A DNA stretch of 64,000 nt from Ifrita kowaldi (lineage: Eukaryota > Chordata > Aves > Passeriformes > Cinclosomatidae). The stretch spans positions 124,001 to 188,000 of the forward strand of contig VZRS01009480.1 of assembly GCA_013398055.1 (NCBI GenBank), written 5' to 3'. How positions within the stretch are numbered: the first letter of the stretch is position 1; each line of letters starts with the position of its first letter. A model generated the notes under the pieces. That model worked only from the letters and a program-made list of their open reading frames with translations, made no database searches and was not told the DNA's origin. A program made the position numbers and the translations under genes. Below, piece after piece: positions 1 to 12,181 of the stretch.

Positions 1-3000
1 CCACCCTAATGAAGTGCATTAATTCCATTAGCTTGGCTCTTTTAGCACAGCTGGCTTTAATTAGGCACCTTGATTGGGATGCCTGAATTCGTTAGCTTCC
101 ACTGATTGACAAACAGCTAGAGGAAACAAAGCTGCACTGGAAGTGGTTTTGGGACAAAAGGGACAATGGCAGAACAAGTGTGGTCTCCTGAGGGATCTGG
201 AGTCAAGTGACAGTTGTGGAGGAGGTGGCTACTGTTTGTTGTGACAGAAGATCTGAATTATGTAAGTTCCTTTCCTTTGTTTGTTTGCGTGAACTTAGCA
301 AGAGACTTTAGAGCTTCTGTTGTACTTTGCTTTTAGCTTTGCAGTACAGCTGTCAGGTTTTGTGTTAACCTTATGATTTTGGCAGATCATGCTCTCTGTG
401 TGCCGTCCTGCTGCAGGAAACAGTTGTGGCGTCTAATGAAGTGCTTTGAGGAAATACTCTTTCTCTGGTAGCCTTTAAATAAATTAATTTCTCTTTGAAG
501 GGAATTAATTGCTAAAAATAATTTGTTAGCAAAGGGAACAAGGTGAAAACATAACAAAGCTCTTATACTACTGTGAATTTGGTTTTATTTTAATTGAAAC
601 CAATTGTTTAGGGTCTAGTGTACCTATAGGCCAGATCCACTTCTGCTCTGTCCCTGCTGTAATTCTTGGGAAATCTTGTGCTGTGTCTTGAGGATAAATA
701 AGTGTTACAGTGGATAATATCTCCAGTATAGTTGCAAGGAAATGTAATAAGCAATGCTGACTTGAAGGGCATGGCGGATTCTGAATTATTATCTTACTTA
801 AAATTATTATTTTAACTAGCTAATTATCCTTTTCTCCTTGGAGAGAAATAACTATATTAATAACTTCCATATAATTTTTTCTGTTTCTCAGGTAGGCAAA
901 TATATTTATAGGTATAAAATATGCACATAAAATAGGAAACTGAGGTGTGACCAACACTATTGCTTCCAGAGGTGCCTGTTAGCTCTACCTCCTGAAACTG
1001 AAGTGTATATTAAAGTAGTCTGTGTGCACTGTTTCCTAAAAAATAAAATTAAAAAAAAAAAAGGCAGCTTAAAACATCTTGGATTGCAGAATTGAGAATA
1101 AAAAACCCAAATGCTTATGAAAGCCTGAAACATTGAGTGACTTGTCTGTGGAATCTGGAGCAGAGAAGAGGCTGAACCTGTTTCTGTTCATATTCTTGCT
1201 GACCTTTCCTCTTGAGACAAACAAGGTTTTCCATGACAAATTATTAAACAAAGGACAAGAGAGGAATCTCTGTTGAGCAGATTTGAATGAAGTTGTCTTC
1301 TGGGGCTGCAGTGTTAAGCACATGTTCTCTTTTAAGGGAAGGATAAATACTCAGCCTAGGTGATGGCTGAGAAGGCAGAACACCTCTGAGACATGGTCAC
1401 TATGTCAGTTTGCTGCTTTCCCTCTGTACCTTCTCCCTTGGGCTCTGTTGTGCTGGAAGTGCTCAAGGCCCAGTTCTAGACACACTGACTTAGGTCCAGC
1501 AACTTCCTTCACTGGCTTGTGGGGGAGCAGCAACAGTCAATGTGTGTCCCCAGCCTGAGTTCTGTGAAGCAATGAGAGGAACATCCAGCACCTCCTTTCC
1601 CTGTTTGCCTCACTCCTGCATCTGTCAGAGAAGTTGCCAAAGTAAACTGGTCAAATCATGTAGTGGTTTGGCTAAAACAGGGACTCAGAGCCAAGCCAAG
1701 GAGGCAACTCTGCCTTGGGAAGATTTTGACAATTGGAAGGATCCTGAGTTTTCTGAGGAGAGGCCTGGAGTTGGAGGGACTGGGCTGTGATTCCCCCCTG
1801 AATGACAGGGGTGATGGGATGGTGGCTCCATATCACCAAGGCTCTGACTAGGGTATCAACTCTATAATTTTATTACAACTTGCCCACATTGAAAACATTT
1901 CTTCAGAAGACTTTAGTGGCTTCAGGCATGATCTGCTGGATGTCTATTGCTTTACCCTGTGTTTCAAAACTACATCAATGCGTTTGATTGTAATTACAAT
2001 GTGATTACTAAATACTATGGTGGGCCTCAAAATTGGGTTAAAGCACAAAAATAAATCTGACCTGACTTCAAAGTGGTTCATGTCAATCCATTTTACAGAA
2101 GTTAATAAGGGAAACTGATGTTCCCACTGGCTCTGACAACTGGCTGACTTCATTTTTAGCTGAACCCATGGGAGTGAGTCATTAAGTAGGACCCTACCTA
2201 ATGCTCATGCAGCTCTTGGGAAATCAAATGAAATTTATTATTTTCCCCAAAGTTACTACTTGTGTGACCTGGCTCTTTTCAGTGAGAATACAGTTTGCTA
2301 CTTATTAGGGGTGCTGCAGCACTGGTCTGGCCTTGTGGTGGGTGATACTGTCTTCCCTCTGCACAAAGGATCCAAGATTGACTTCCTGATGCTTTTAGGT
2401 TATGCAAAAGCACACTGCCCAAGTCCTCTCCCGAATGGCATTTTTTAAAAGACATTTCTCTATTAACTCTCACTTTCTTTCCCCATCAGTTCAAACCTTT
2501 ACTGCTCTGGGGCAGATGAATCTTTTGTGTATGCGGGCAGGAGTTATTTTATGTTAAGTTTGAAGTATTTCAAATTGTTTAGCCTCTGTGCATGTTCCCT
2601 TTTGTCCTGCTTGGCAGTGTCTCTGAACACTCTCCCTTTGAAGCAAAAATGGAGTTCTCTAACTGCTCCTCATGCAAAATGCCTGATTTTTTTCTTTAAG
2701 CTGGTCAGCAAAATGGTGTAACACAAATTTAGTGCAACACCTACATTACCTTAAAGAGAGGTAAACATTGCTTTTTCCTTCCTTCTGTACTAGGACTACA
2801 GAGGGAGTAGTTTTGGTCTCAATCCACAAACTTATTTAGACCACAGATTCCCACTTGCCTTCAGAAGGAATTAGCCCTTGCTAATTAGTTTGAGTCCAGA
2901 GCAGCTCCTTCTTGTTTTGCTGGCCTTGCTGCACCCGTGAAATCTCTCTGCTCCTTTCTCATTCTGTCATGGAGATCACACTGCAATGCACAGGGAACAG

Positions 3001-6000
3001 GCACATGTGTGTCAGAGCTGGCATGACATGAAGAGATAGTCAATGCAGAAGGGGTGAGGTTAGCAAATGAAGCTTATTACCTTCAAAGTGAAAGGGTGCT
3101 GCACTAATACAATGCACATCAGTGAATTTTTAAGGCTGATGTTAAGTGTGATTACTGGCATGGATTTTTGAAAGCCTCTATCAGCTGGGCAGGGATTTTC
3201 CTTCAAAGGATTAAGAGTTTCCTTTCTGGTGCCTGCCTTCTCCATTCTTGAAAGACAAGAAAAATACAGTGCAAAAGGGGCAGTATAGACAGAAACTGAA
3301 ATAAGAAAAATGCAGTTTGAAGTTCTGTAAGAAAAAAGTTTGTTGACAGAAGCTTTAAAGCATGAGATTGGTCCTATCAATGCTTCTACTGTTAAGAAAA
3401 CTTATGAAGTCACTTTACTTCTCAAACCAAATTAGTCCCCTTACTATTTTTTTTCTGTAGAACAGAAACGTCTCTTAATAACTCATATTAAGCTTCCCCT
3501 TTTACTCCCAGTGATGTTTTCATAGTCCATCATATCTGACTCAACTCGCACTGCTGTGCTCAAGGGGAGACTCCTGGTTTTGCTCTGTTAACAGTCAGAG
3601 GTTCTGATGCATCTGCTCCCTGAATGAAATTCTGAAGTAGTGTTGTTGCTAAGCTTTTCTTCTCCTGTAGTAAGGATAATTCAGACAAGCCAGTCTTTTT
3701 TCAGGTTCATAAAGCATTCTTAAAACTACTCAGTCCCATTCATGATGTCTCCTTGGCTATAGATTAAAGACAGGTCTAAAATGCCACCTACATTCTAAAC
3801 CTCAGTGGAGCGAAATCAAAATGAGGTCGAGTCTGCCAGCTGGATCAGGATCTAGGTTTATGTGTTTTCTGTAACTCTTACTTTTCTGTCCACTCCTTCC
3901 AGCACAGGAGCGCTGTGCTATGCTGTAATGCAGTGAGTAGCGAATTCATCGTAAAGAAAAAAGAACAAACAAATCCACAACATTGGCAACAACAGAAAAA
4001 GGAAGTTCCAGAGCTGTCATATCTGTACATAAATAAGCTGTACTAATGTAGCTGGGCTGTAGTTACAACAGTCTGTTCAATCAAGCTCCTAATACCTTTC
4101 ATTAGGCTTGAACAGAAAAACTGAGGGCCTCTCTGAAATTCTTGGCTGGCATGCCAGTTTCCATCACTGATACAATTCTGGTTGCTCTAACTTTTGAACC
4201 CTTTCTTACTGTAGAGAGATTGAAGAGTTCCCAACTTAAAATTGATAGGAGAAAGTGAAAGGACATGTTAATGACAGATATTGGCTGCTCAGTAGTAATT
4301 CTGTCTTAAAAACATAGGCCTGAGGCCAGTCCTGTAGCCAGATCAGGCACTGAACTTCTGGGTGTTATGCTCACAAATGCCTGCCAGGATTTCTTATAAT
4401 ATTACAGAGTTGATCTCTTATCTAACCCATTATAATTTCCTGTTAAGATTAGAGGACAATACTCCCTGTGCTTTGAATTAAATTGTTCAATAGCCTCCTT
4501 TGCACAACCAAATACAGACAGGAACAAACTGAGCTGGGAAAAAAAAAAAAAANAGGATCTTTTGATTTCCTTCCAGTGTTACTGCCAACAGGAGCAATGG
4601 TGGCAGGGAACACGATGATTTAGGAGAGGAGTTGCATGCATTTGTTCTGAGCAAGGCAAGAAGGCCCTATTAAAAAAAAAAACAAAAAAAAAACAACCAG
4701 CCACCCACTTCCCAAGCATTAGAGTTTTTTAGAGTTTTCATTATTGATAGCACCTCAAGAGCTGAAAAATTGATGAGACATTGGGGAAAATTAGGACGGG
4801 TTGGAAAAAAAAAAAAAAAAAAAACTTGTGTTACATAATCCAGTTTATGACTTCAAGATTCTAAAGAATGAATACTGCAGCAACTCAGATCCTTGCTCAC
4901 GTCTCCTCGACCACCACCTTTGGTGAACAAAGGAACAGCATCCCTTTGTCCAGGAGCAGGGCAAGAGCAGGAGATCACCCTAATAAAGTAAGCTTTTTCA
5001 GCCTCAGAAAACTTCCTCTATATGCAGAACATGGAGAGACTAAGGGATAGTGCTGTTAGGAGAGATCAAGCAAGTCCCAAACTAGGAACTGAAAATGAGA
5101 GGCAAAGTGCTTCAGGGGGACACTAATGAACATAATCATTAGAGCTGTACTCTAATGAGACTGCAACTCGGCTCAGGGCAGCCCTCTTGCTACAGTCCCA
5201 AGCTGGTTTTCAGCCCAATCCAGCTCCCCTGTCTTTCATACAGCAAACTTCTGCATTATACAACTTAGGGAATGAACACTTTCAGTTTCTGTGCCAGTAT
5301 AATTAGCTGCTAAACAAAACTACTTGTTCCTGTCCCTCTAGATTCATCCCATCTTTAGCAGATCAGGGCTGCCATGGGAGAGGCCTCTGGAATTACAGTG
5401 GAAAAAATACCAGGATATTTTGAAGGAGGTTTTCATATTGTGGTGGCAAAGGACTGCAGTTTATCAGCGGTCTTTAATGGAGACCTACTGGAAGCATTGG
5501 CTGTGCAAAAGCACTGAAGCCCTGGAGAAATGTAGAGAATGGGTCAGTGCTTGAGACCTCCTGAAATAAATAAAATGTGAAAACAGAATTTTGAGTGTGG
5601 GGAAGAAGGTTAAAGTAACCCAGTCTTGCTGAGTGTTTTACATTGGTCATAAGACTTGTGTGTTCTGCAGTTTCATGTAAATACCTGTCATAAAGCAAAT
5701 CAATTCCGATCAGTTTCACCCTTAAATGTACCACAGCTTGACCCAATGAAAAATGCACACAACATTGGATTTGAACAGAAACTTTCAGGCTTTGAAAAGG
5801 TGCCAATGCAAACTTTCCTGCACATCAACAGAAGAGTTAACTAAGAGCAAAGTGAACAAGTGAAACTCTCATGAATTGAATTTATCTAAGATTTTAAAAT
5901 TGATTATATGAGCAGAATGTGAACTTCAAATCTATGGCTTCCTTGGTATGCATAATGTAAATGAGATATGCACTTTCCAAGTTTAAGTTGGAGTTTCTTT

Positions 6001-7077
6001 TTAAGATTGGGGCAAAACTCTTACTGGCCACAAAATATGAATGGGTACAATGCTATTAAGCTTCAGGTGGTAAACATTGTTTAATAGGAAAACTTGCATC
6101 AGATTTATCTGTGTGTTCTGGTGTTTGATTTAAAAGCTTTGGTAGGCGAACCCCTAGATTTCATTTCTAGGACAAGAACGGCTTTCCAGTACTCAAAGGA
6201 CTTGCCTTAAAAAGACTTATTGGGAGAGGAGGGCCAGCTATCCAAAACTGCCTCTCTTTCTAGCAGGAAATCTGTGCACTTTCAGGAGGTGAAAGGGAAA
6301 TTTGGAGTAAGAGAGCACACAACCTGCTCTCCTCTACCTGGGATGATTTTCCCCGCAAGGTTCTGCAGAGTCTCCCAAACCTTTAACCTGACAGGGTAGT
6401 GGGGAAAACTTTCTGTGAATGTTTTCTTTCCACTGTGTGGAGCTAGTGGTGTTATGATCTAAATGTTTTGAGGGTGGGGGATGTATTCTTTGCATGGGAC
6501 TGTAGCTATGAATGCTGAAGTAGAGAAATACCAAGGCAAAACATAACTCAGCAAAAGTGGGAAGATGAAAGCAGAGTTTTGCATGTTCTGTCTCTGTTTT
6601 TCCAGTTTTGAGGGTTTTGTCATCTTACCACAGCTTGACTCCTTGCTACAGAAGGGAGCCAGGTCCCTGCTCTACTTCTGGTGTTCCAAAACTAGATGCA
6701 ATAGGTAAAATCATCTGTTTCCATGTTGAAACTTGGAGCAGACAAGAGGAGACAGAGTGCTCCAGGAAGTGTTTTGGATAAGGCAAGAAATGAACAATGA
6801 ACCTTTCCTACTTCATCACAGTAAACAGGGTAGATCCACATATAAGAAGACTTGGCTGATGGTGGAGAAAGGTGCTTGGGTGGATTTAAAATGTGATTAA
6901 ATAGCTATGGATCATGTAAGAGTGCTGTTTCAGGCTGGCTTTTCTGGAATTTGGGTGCATATGTCTAGTCAGCCCTAAAAAGTAAAGTAAATCTTTGGTC
7001 ACAACTTACTTGTGTCTTGGTGTTCTCTACGCACTTGCCTTACAATGCATCTGGAAGTCTGTTGCAGACAGAAAGAT
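1..7077. other. Intergenic, no gene recognised
   Basis: AT-rich sequence with many stops in all frames. Homopolymer A tracts are seen at 1048-1062, about 4540-4552 (followed by an N at 4553), 4671-4692 and 4806-4824. The longest open frames here (for example 1542-1790 + and 3060-3380 -) resemble no protein I can place with confidence and lack exon-like boundaries. NCOA4 is the expected mammalian neighbour downstream of MSMB, but I found no NCOA4 coding exon here. Confidence 0.6.
4540..4553. repeat. Poly-A run ending in an ambiguous base
   Basis: A run of A interrupted by N at 4553. The N is probably an unresolved homopolymer length. The A-rich stretches at 4671-4692 and 4806-4824 lie close by, and none is attached to a recognisable retrotransposon body. 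Confidence 0.7.
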
Positions 7078-7425
7078 ATCTATAGAATGGTTAGGGTTGG
7101 AAGGGACCGCTAGAGGTCATCTAGTCCAGCCCTCCTGCTGTGAGCAGGGACACCTTCCACTAAACCAGTTGCTCAAAGCCTCGTCCAACCTAGCCTTAAA
7201 CACTTCCAAGGATGGCGCATCCACAAGTTCTCTGAGCAACCTGTTCTAGTGTCTCACTATCCTCACATTAAAGAATTTCTCCCTTGTGTCTAATCTGAAT
7301 GTAGCCTCCTTTGTTTTAAAACCTTTACCCCTTGTCTTATCACAGCCTTCCCTGGTAAAACATCTCTCTCTATCCACGCTGCGCCCCTTTCTGTGTCACC
7401 TCCTTTGGTGAAAACTAGAAATAGC
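7078..7425 (-). mobile_element. CR1 LINE 3' fragment
   Basis: On the + strand the block opens with the reverse complement of the CR1 3' end (AGAATGGTTAGGGTTGGAAG), followed by the family landmarks in order: a 'gggacc...gtcatctagtccagccc' stretch, 'gggacaccttccactaaacc', 'tccacaagttctctgagcaacctgtt' and 'cacattaaagaatttctccc'. The element is therefore inserted in minus orientation and 5' truncated, as most avian CR1 copies are. The left boundary is sharp, while the right one fades after about 7425. The open frame 6995-7249 is a by-product of this repeat. Confidence 0.9.
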
Positions 7426-7649
7426 AGCCCTACAGTTTCAACGCACCAGGGTGTAGTAGTTTCTCAGAAATTATTTTCAACTGTTCTAGCCTCAACCCTG
7501 AAGTGTTGGAGTCTGTTCTAGGCATGGTGTCATTAGAAGATGCCTTCAATTATACTTTCTCTTAGCAAAGGCCTGCAAAGGGCAATAAACAGGCTCACTG
7601 CTCAGCTGCAGTGGGAACAGTGTCTCCCAGTAATGTCACTGAATGTCAA

Positions 7650-7700
7650 TAGAATCACAGAACTGTTAGGATTCAAAGGGACCTCTGGAGATCATCTTAA
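7650..7700 (-). mobile_element. Short degraded CR1 3' end
   Basis: The stretch 'agaatcacagaactgttagg' followed by 'gggacctctggagatcatct' matches the minus-orientation terminal part of CR1, but similarity is lost after about 50 bases. It is probably an old, heavily truncated copy. It lies just downstream of MSMB copy A. Confidence 0.55.
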
Positions 7701-8405
7701 TCGAACCACGAAGTTAAAGCTGATGCAAGCTGAAATTTGCCTTTCCCCTGCAGACAGCAGGATTGGGCACTGCTCATGAGGTATGTGCTCATTCCATAAT
7801 TTGAAACAAGGAACTATGGAAGCATTGACACACTTTCTGCTGTGGAGAAACAGAGCATGGAGATGTAGGATGCTCATAGTCACTTGTGGAAAGAGGCAAT
7901 TGAACAAATGTGCTATAAAGATTATGAAGCAGTGTCCCAAAGGAGAGCTCATTCTGGCAAGCGTTACTCTCCGTTACTGTTCGTGGATTTCCTGAGCTGC
8001 TTCCCTGTCTGAGCCCAGTACAGATCAGTCACTCCATGCAGCCACGATGCTGCCCATAGCCTAGTTTAAAACCTTTAATTTCTTAAGAGTTAATCTGAAT
8101 AAAGAACCCTTTCTTTTACCCAAAGCTCATGCTGAGGACTGGATCTGCTATGCTGTCAGCATAATGGAAGAATAGTACTGGGTTACATTGGGTAGCTGGT
8201 AGGTCTTGCAGTCCATAGCTTGGTCTCCAGGGAGCCATATTGGACAAAAGTTAATCATGTAAGACGTTGTCAGAGAAACAGAGTGTTCAGAAAGATTTTT
8301 AAGTAGCTTTTCATTTTTTCCCATTGTTTTTGGAATTTTAATTCTTTTGGCTTTCATCCGCAAAGAAGAAAATAAGTCAAATGAATTTCTGATGCTTCAT
8401 TTGAC

Positions 8406-8411
8406 TTTATT
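8406..8411 (-). promoter_or_regulatory. MSMB: Polyadenylation signal of MSMB copy A
   Basis: TTTATT on the + strand is AATAAA on the minus strand, about 335 nt downstream of the copy A stop codon. It is the first canonical signal after that stop, so it is the likely 3' end of the transcript and gives a 3' UTR of roughly 350 nt. Confidence 0.6.
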
Positions 8412-8746
8412 TTAGCTTTAAGATACAGCTGTGCACAGATTACAGAATATGCTCCTTGGCACTGAAACATGACCAGAAAATACAGATTAGCAGCTACTGA
8501 GGATGCTTTAAAATGTTGCTTTTCATGTCTGACCTCAAGGAAGGAACAGGTCAGTTCTTTCTTCATGGTGAAGCATAAGGCAGTGAAACCAAGGAAGTTT
8601 TTTGAGAGTAGATACTCAGTTTCATTATATGTTGGGTTTTATGAGTAGATTTCACTCAACAGCTGAATTTTAAGTGTTTTTGAATTTGTGAGAGAGAACC
8701 ATTGAAACAATCAAAGGAAATATCCCCTCAATCCACCATTCTTCTG

Positions 8747-8876
8747 TTACCCCACCCACGAATGGACTGGACATTCTTTTGAGTGATCATCTTTCTCCAC
8801 TACTTCATAAGAGCAAGTCTCCTGGTTGAAAATGCTTTCACATTTCTCTTTGTCGTAGTCAACTGGTGTCACATAG
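8747..8876 (-). CDS. MSMB: MSMB copy A, exon 4 (C-terminal)
   Basis: The acceptor (minus strand ...cccaacgacag) opens after 8877. One base completes a Ser codon, then the exon reads YVTPVDYDKEKCESIFNQ, ETCSYEVVEKDDHSKECPVH, SWVG and stop TAA at 8747-8749. The human counterpart is VSTPVGYDKDNCQRIF.... Three cysteines are present. The length, 130 nt, equals that of copy B exon 4. Confidence 0.93.
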
Positions 8877-11800
8877 CTGTCGTTGGGAAAAGAAAAAGAG
8901 GTGATGAGACCAAGAAGTAAGGAGTTGCCACTTCAGGTGATATCTGCACCTTTGATATGAAGAGGCTATACTGAGGAGACTTTCGGGAGCAGAAAAGGGA
9001 ACTCGCACAAAGCTCCCAGCTCAAATGTTCCTTAGCCTGCTACTTAAGCAGGATGAGGGGAGAGTTGTAATTTTTCTGGTCTGATTTACACCCAAGGGAT
9101 GTTTGTTGTGTTTATTTGCTATTCCAATCTCACTGCTTTTTCTCTTCACCCACGGTATGGAACTAACATTGCCTGAGTGGTTGGGTATCGCTATAGGAAA
9201 AATTACAGACAGGCCAACGTATCTTGAGCTGCTTCTCAGAGGAAAATGGGGCAATGTGTGGCTTTGGGAAGATGTGGACTAGGATCAATAGAAATTTCTT
9301 AAGTAACTATGTGTTTTCTCTTGAATCAGTAACTTGCCTGATGTTTTAGCCCCGAGAAGAATCAAATTCTCCTTTTATTTTAACTCAAGAATTATTTGTT
9401 AAACATGACCTCTATTTTTCAGCGGAAATTCTTGCGTGTTCAGTAATGATGGTGTTGGATTAATGCATAATTTTGTGATAGGAAGTGAGTGAGAGAAGGG
9501 TTATGGTTATTTCTCAGGAACTCCTGTCTGAAGGGAAGTGGTTTGTGCTGTATCAGCAGCAGAGGAAACCCCTCAATGCTACTCTGAACTCACCTAGTGC
9601 AGCACCTAATTCCAGACCTGTCACAGGCACAATCATTGCAGTCATCAGTCCTCCATCTGGAATCAAATTCATGGACCTTTCCTTTGTCGTCAAGGCAACC
9701 TGAAAATGTAGTGTTTGAGCAGATTTCAGTGTCAGACCTGTTACACTAACAACACTGTTGCATGTACAAAACGGGTGGGATCTTTGCTGGCTTTTCGCAT
9801 TAACATCCCTATATGCCAAACACGGCGGTTCCCCAGCAGAGCAGGGTGTGCTATCCTAATGCATGGAGAAGAGTGACCTGTATCCCTCTGTCTCCTGTTG
9901 TTCGTAGCAGGATCAGGTTTCCTGGAGTAGTTCATCTTCGAGTATGGAATTTGGAGTACCCAGCAGAAAGACAGCTAGACACAGACCTGGCCAGGATTAA
10001 AAAAGGCTTTGACTTTCCTGCTTAACACCGTCTCTTGTTGACTCCTCATTTAAAGCAAGACTACATATGGCTAGAAAATTTTTCCCAGCCCTCAGCTGCA
10101 GGGAGAAAGCAGATATTGGATATAAAGTTCCTGTTCAACGGTCACAGAACAGACCTCCTAAATAACTAAATCTGGAAAACAGGATTTTTTTGACAACAGA
10201 ACAAAAGAGAGTGGTGGGGGTTCTAGGTTGTGTCTTTGCCTATAAATGTTCTGTTTCTTTGGCAATGTTAACTCATTTCTTCAAGTAGTAGCATCAGCTT
10301 TCCCAGGTAAAGCTGTATTTTAGAGCACTTAGGGGTTTTTTGCATATTGGCACACATCAGTTCTTGTTGTGTCCAAAAACTAGCATGCTTCTCTTTTGGG
10401 AACCTATTTTCCTGCAGCTCCACTCATCTGTAGACTGACAGACTGGCTATGTTCAGGAACAGAAGATCCAGACTACAGGGATGCAGCCCTTCTGCTCTTA
10501 AGAATTTGCTTTGGGGTACAGGACCAAGACATGAGTAAATCGTGTGGTGCTGAATACTCTGGATTTCTAGATGCGATTCCATTGTTAAAATATGAGTTAC
10601 TACTTCACGCAGATGGGTAAACTCAAACTATGCTACTTCCCTGGAAAAAGATCATTCCTAATATGTTCTGTGTGAAGCTCCCCAAATAACCTGTTCTTTT
10701 TGTAACATATTATAATTTCCCCCCTCTCCATACCCCATTTCCCTCCCATTTCCCACTGATTCCTCTTCACTGTTTCCACTTATTTCTAAATTGCGATGAA
10801 TTGCACAGAATGGGCAAATCAAAACAAGCAGTGATTCTGATGATGTCTGTCAAGTCGAGGGCAGTTGACTTCTTACCTACAACCACACCATTAGACATCC
10901 CTGGCTTGAATGGCATAAAGAAGCAAGAAGCATCAGACAGTGGCATGCTGATGGCAAGAGCAAGAAGGCATGCCAAGATGGTGTTCTGAAAAAGAAAACA
11001 GAATTCATATCAATTCTTAAGTAACTATTAGGATATCTTGATGATAAATAACAGGAAAATACATTGTGGTTTCAAATCACAATCCAATTGTCTTTTGCAG
11101 TGTAGACACTTCAGCATACTTATCAGGAATACTGAACCATTTCGAAGAAGCAGAGGCAGAGCATCACGTGGGAGGGGAAAAAATGTCTGTCTTTCCAAGC
11201 TGTTAAAATCAAACATTGACTGCTAGACCCAGATACGGTTTGTGAAAAGTATGTGCTCTATTCCTTTCCACTCCCCATTAATTTTTCTTGTCCTTTTTTT
11301 CTCCATAGGGTTGGTCACCAACTGTTTCTTCCACTAACCTCACTTACAGTTGCAAAGACTTCTTTACTGCAGTCTGAAGAACTACAGAATGTTCCAGCCT
11401 AATATTGAAGGATTAGGAGCAAATGAAATAACTGTAACTGAAGCTGAATACTCAAGTCTTGGCCCTGTACGTTACTTGCAGGTGTCACTTACCACCTAGA
11501 TTATTCTATATTCTGTGACTTCTGTCAGTGGGTTTTTTCTGTAAGTTCAGCTGAAGTTTCTCAGCTAGTGGCTTATCCCTCAATATGAGTTTGAAATGTC
11601 TGAAGGGCTCCCTTTGGGGATATGAAGGAAATAAGTGCAAGAATTCTAGGATGGAATTAGCTGAAGGTCTTGGTAAGAGAAGAAAGGACGACCAGGAATA
11701 AACAACCGCATACACATACTGTACGTAAGTGTGTTGTTTTGGCCAGAGTAGAACTGGTGACTTATAAAAGGAAGTCATCCCTGAGACATGAGAGGAGGCA

Positions 11801-12108
11801 AATCTAGCATTTTATTTTGCAGAAGAGAGGTTAAAACCCACAAAACTGCAACAGAGTGGCAAAGGAGTAAAAAGTCAAGATACCTTTTTTCTGAGTTCGA
11901 CAAAGTGTTCAGATATTATCCAGACTTTTCACCCCAAGCTCTTACCTGCCTTTGCCTCTCTTTGACTCTTGCTCTCATAATACAGAATTTATACATTCTC
12001 CAAGCTGCTTAGATTGCCAAGTACTGAGATAAATCCAAAAGAAACTCCTTTAAAATCTATAGCAACATACCATGTTCTTTTACAGTACAAGATATAAGGA
12101 CTCACCAT
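8747..12108 (-). CDS. MSMB: Beta-microseminoprotein, copy A (whole coding span)
   Basis: Four coding exons on the minus strand: 12106-12108, 10877-10985, 9594-9699 and 8747-8876. They join in phase to 348 nt, a 115-residue protein plus stop; the human protein has 114. Exon 1 codes only the initiator Met; exon 2 supplies the hydrophobic signal peptide (NTILACLLALAISM..., cleavage expected after SDA). The mature chain starts SCFFMPFKPG and carries ten cysteines in the family order C, C, C-x2-C-x-C, CC, then three in exon 4. Known family role: small secreted disulphide-rich protein, abundant in seminal plasma and mucosal secretions and binding CRISP-type partners; its function in birds is unclear. 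A TATA box lies upstream and AATAAA downstream. The frames are intact, so the gene looks functional. Confidence 0.92.
9594..9699 (-). CDS. MSMB: MSMB copy A, exon 3
   Basis: 106 nt. Two bases complete a Gly codon, then CLDDKGKVHEFDSRWRTDDC, NDCACDRSGIRCCT, and two bases of a Ser codon before the donor GTGAGT. It carries the family core C-x2-C-x-C ... CC and the conserved W-R-T. The larger open frames that overlap it on the minus strand are shifted shadows. Confidence 0.93.
10877..10985 (-). CDS. MSMB: MSMB copy A, exon 2 (signal peptide)
   Basis: 109 nt between a TTTTTCAG acceptor and a GTAAGA donor. The exon encodes the signal peptide and the start of the mature chain, through SCFFMPFKPGMSNGVVV plus one base of a split Gly codon. 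It starts in phase 0, so exon 1 must end on a codon boundary, which fits an exon 1 contributing only ATG. Confidence 0.92.
12106..12108 (-). CDS. MSMB: MSMB copy A, exon 1 (initiator Met only)
   Basis: The minus strand reads GCCAGA-ATG-GTGAGTCC: an ATG followed immediately by a strong splice donor. Joined to exon 2 it gives MNTILACLL.... The short leader is consistent with the TATA box about 65 nt upstream. Not proven without transcript data, but start codon, donor and TATA box agree. Confidence 0.75.
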
Positions 12109-12172
12109 TCTGGCACAATTATGAGACTTCCAGTAAGGAGACGGCCTGTACAAAGCTCGTCTTCTCAGAGAC

Positions 12173-12181
12173 CTTATATAG
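12173..12181 (-). promoter_or_regulatory. MSMB: TATA box of MSMB copy A
   Basis: The minus strand carries CTATATAAGG about 65 nt upstream of the initiator ATG, predicting a start of transcription near 12145-12150 and a 5' leader of about 40 nt. A strong TATA box suits a tissue-restricted, highly expressed secretory gene. Confidence 0.7.

Noticed and set aside
1542..1790. Possible NCOA4-derived frame (cysteine-rich, EFCEA...TSF...C-x-C pattern) on the + strand
   Set aside because: The resemblance to the NCOA4 cysteine region is limited to scattered residues. NCOA4 would be expected on the minus strand if it follows MSMB as in mammals, and no splice sites or neighbouring NCOA4 segments were found.
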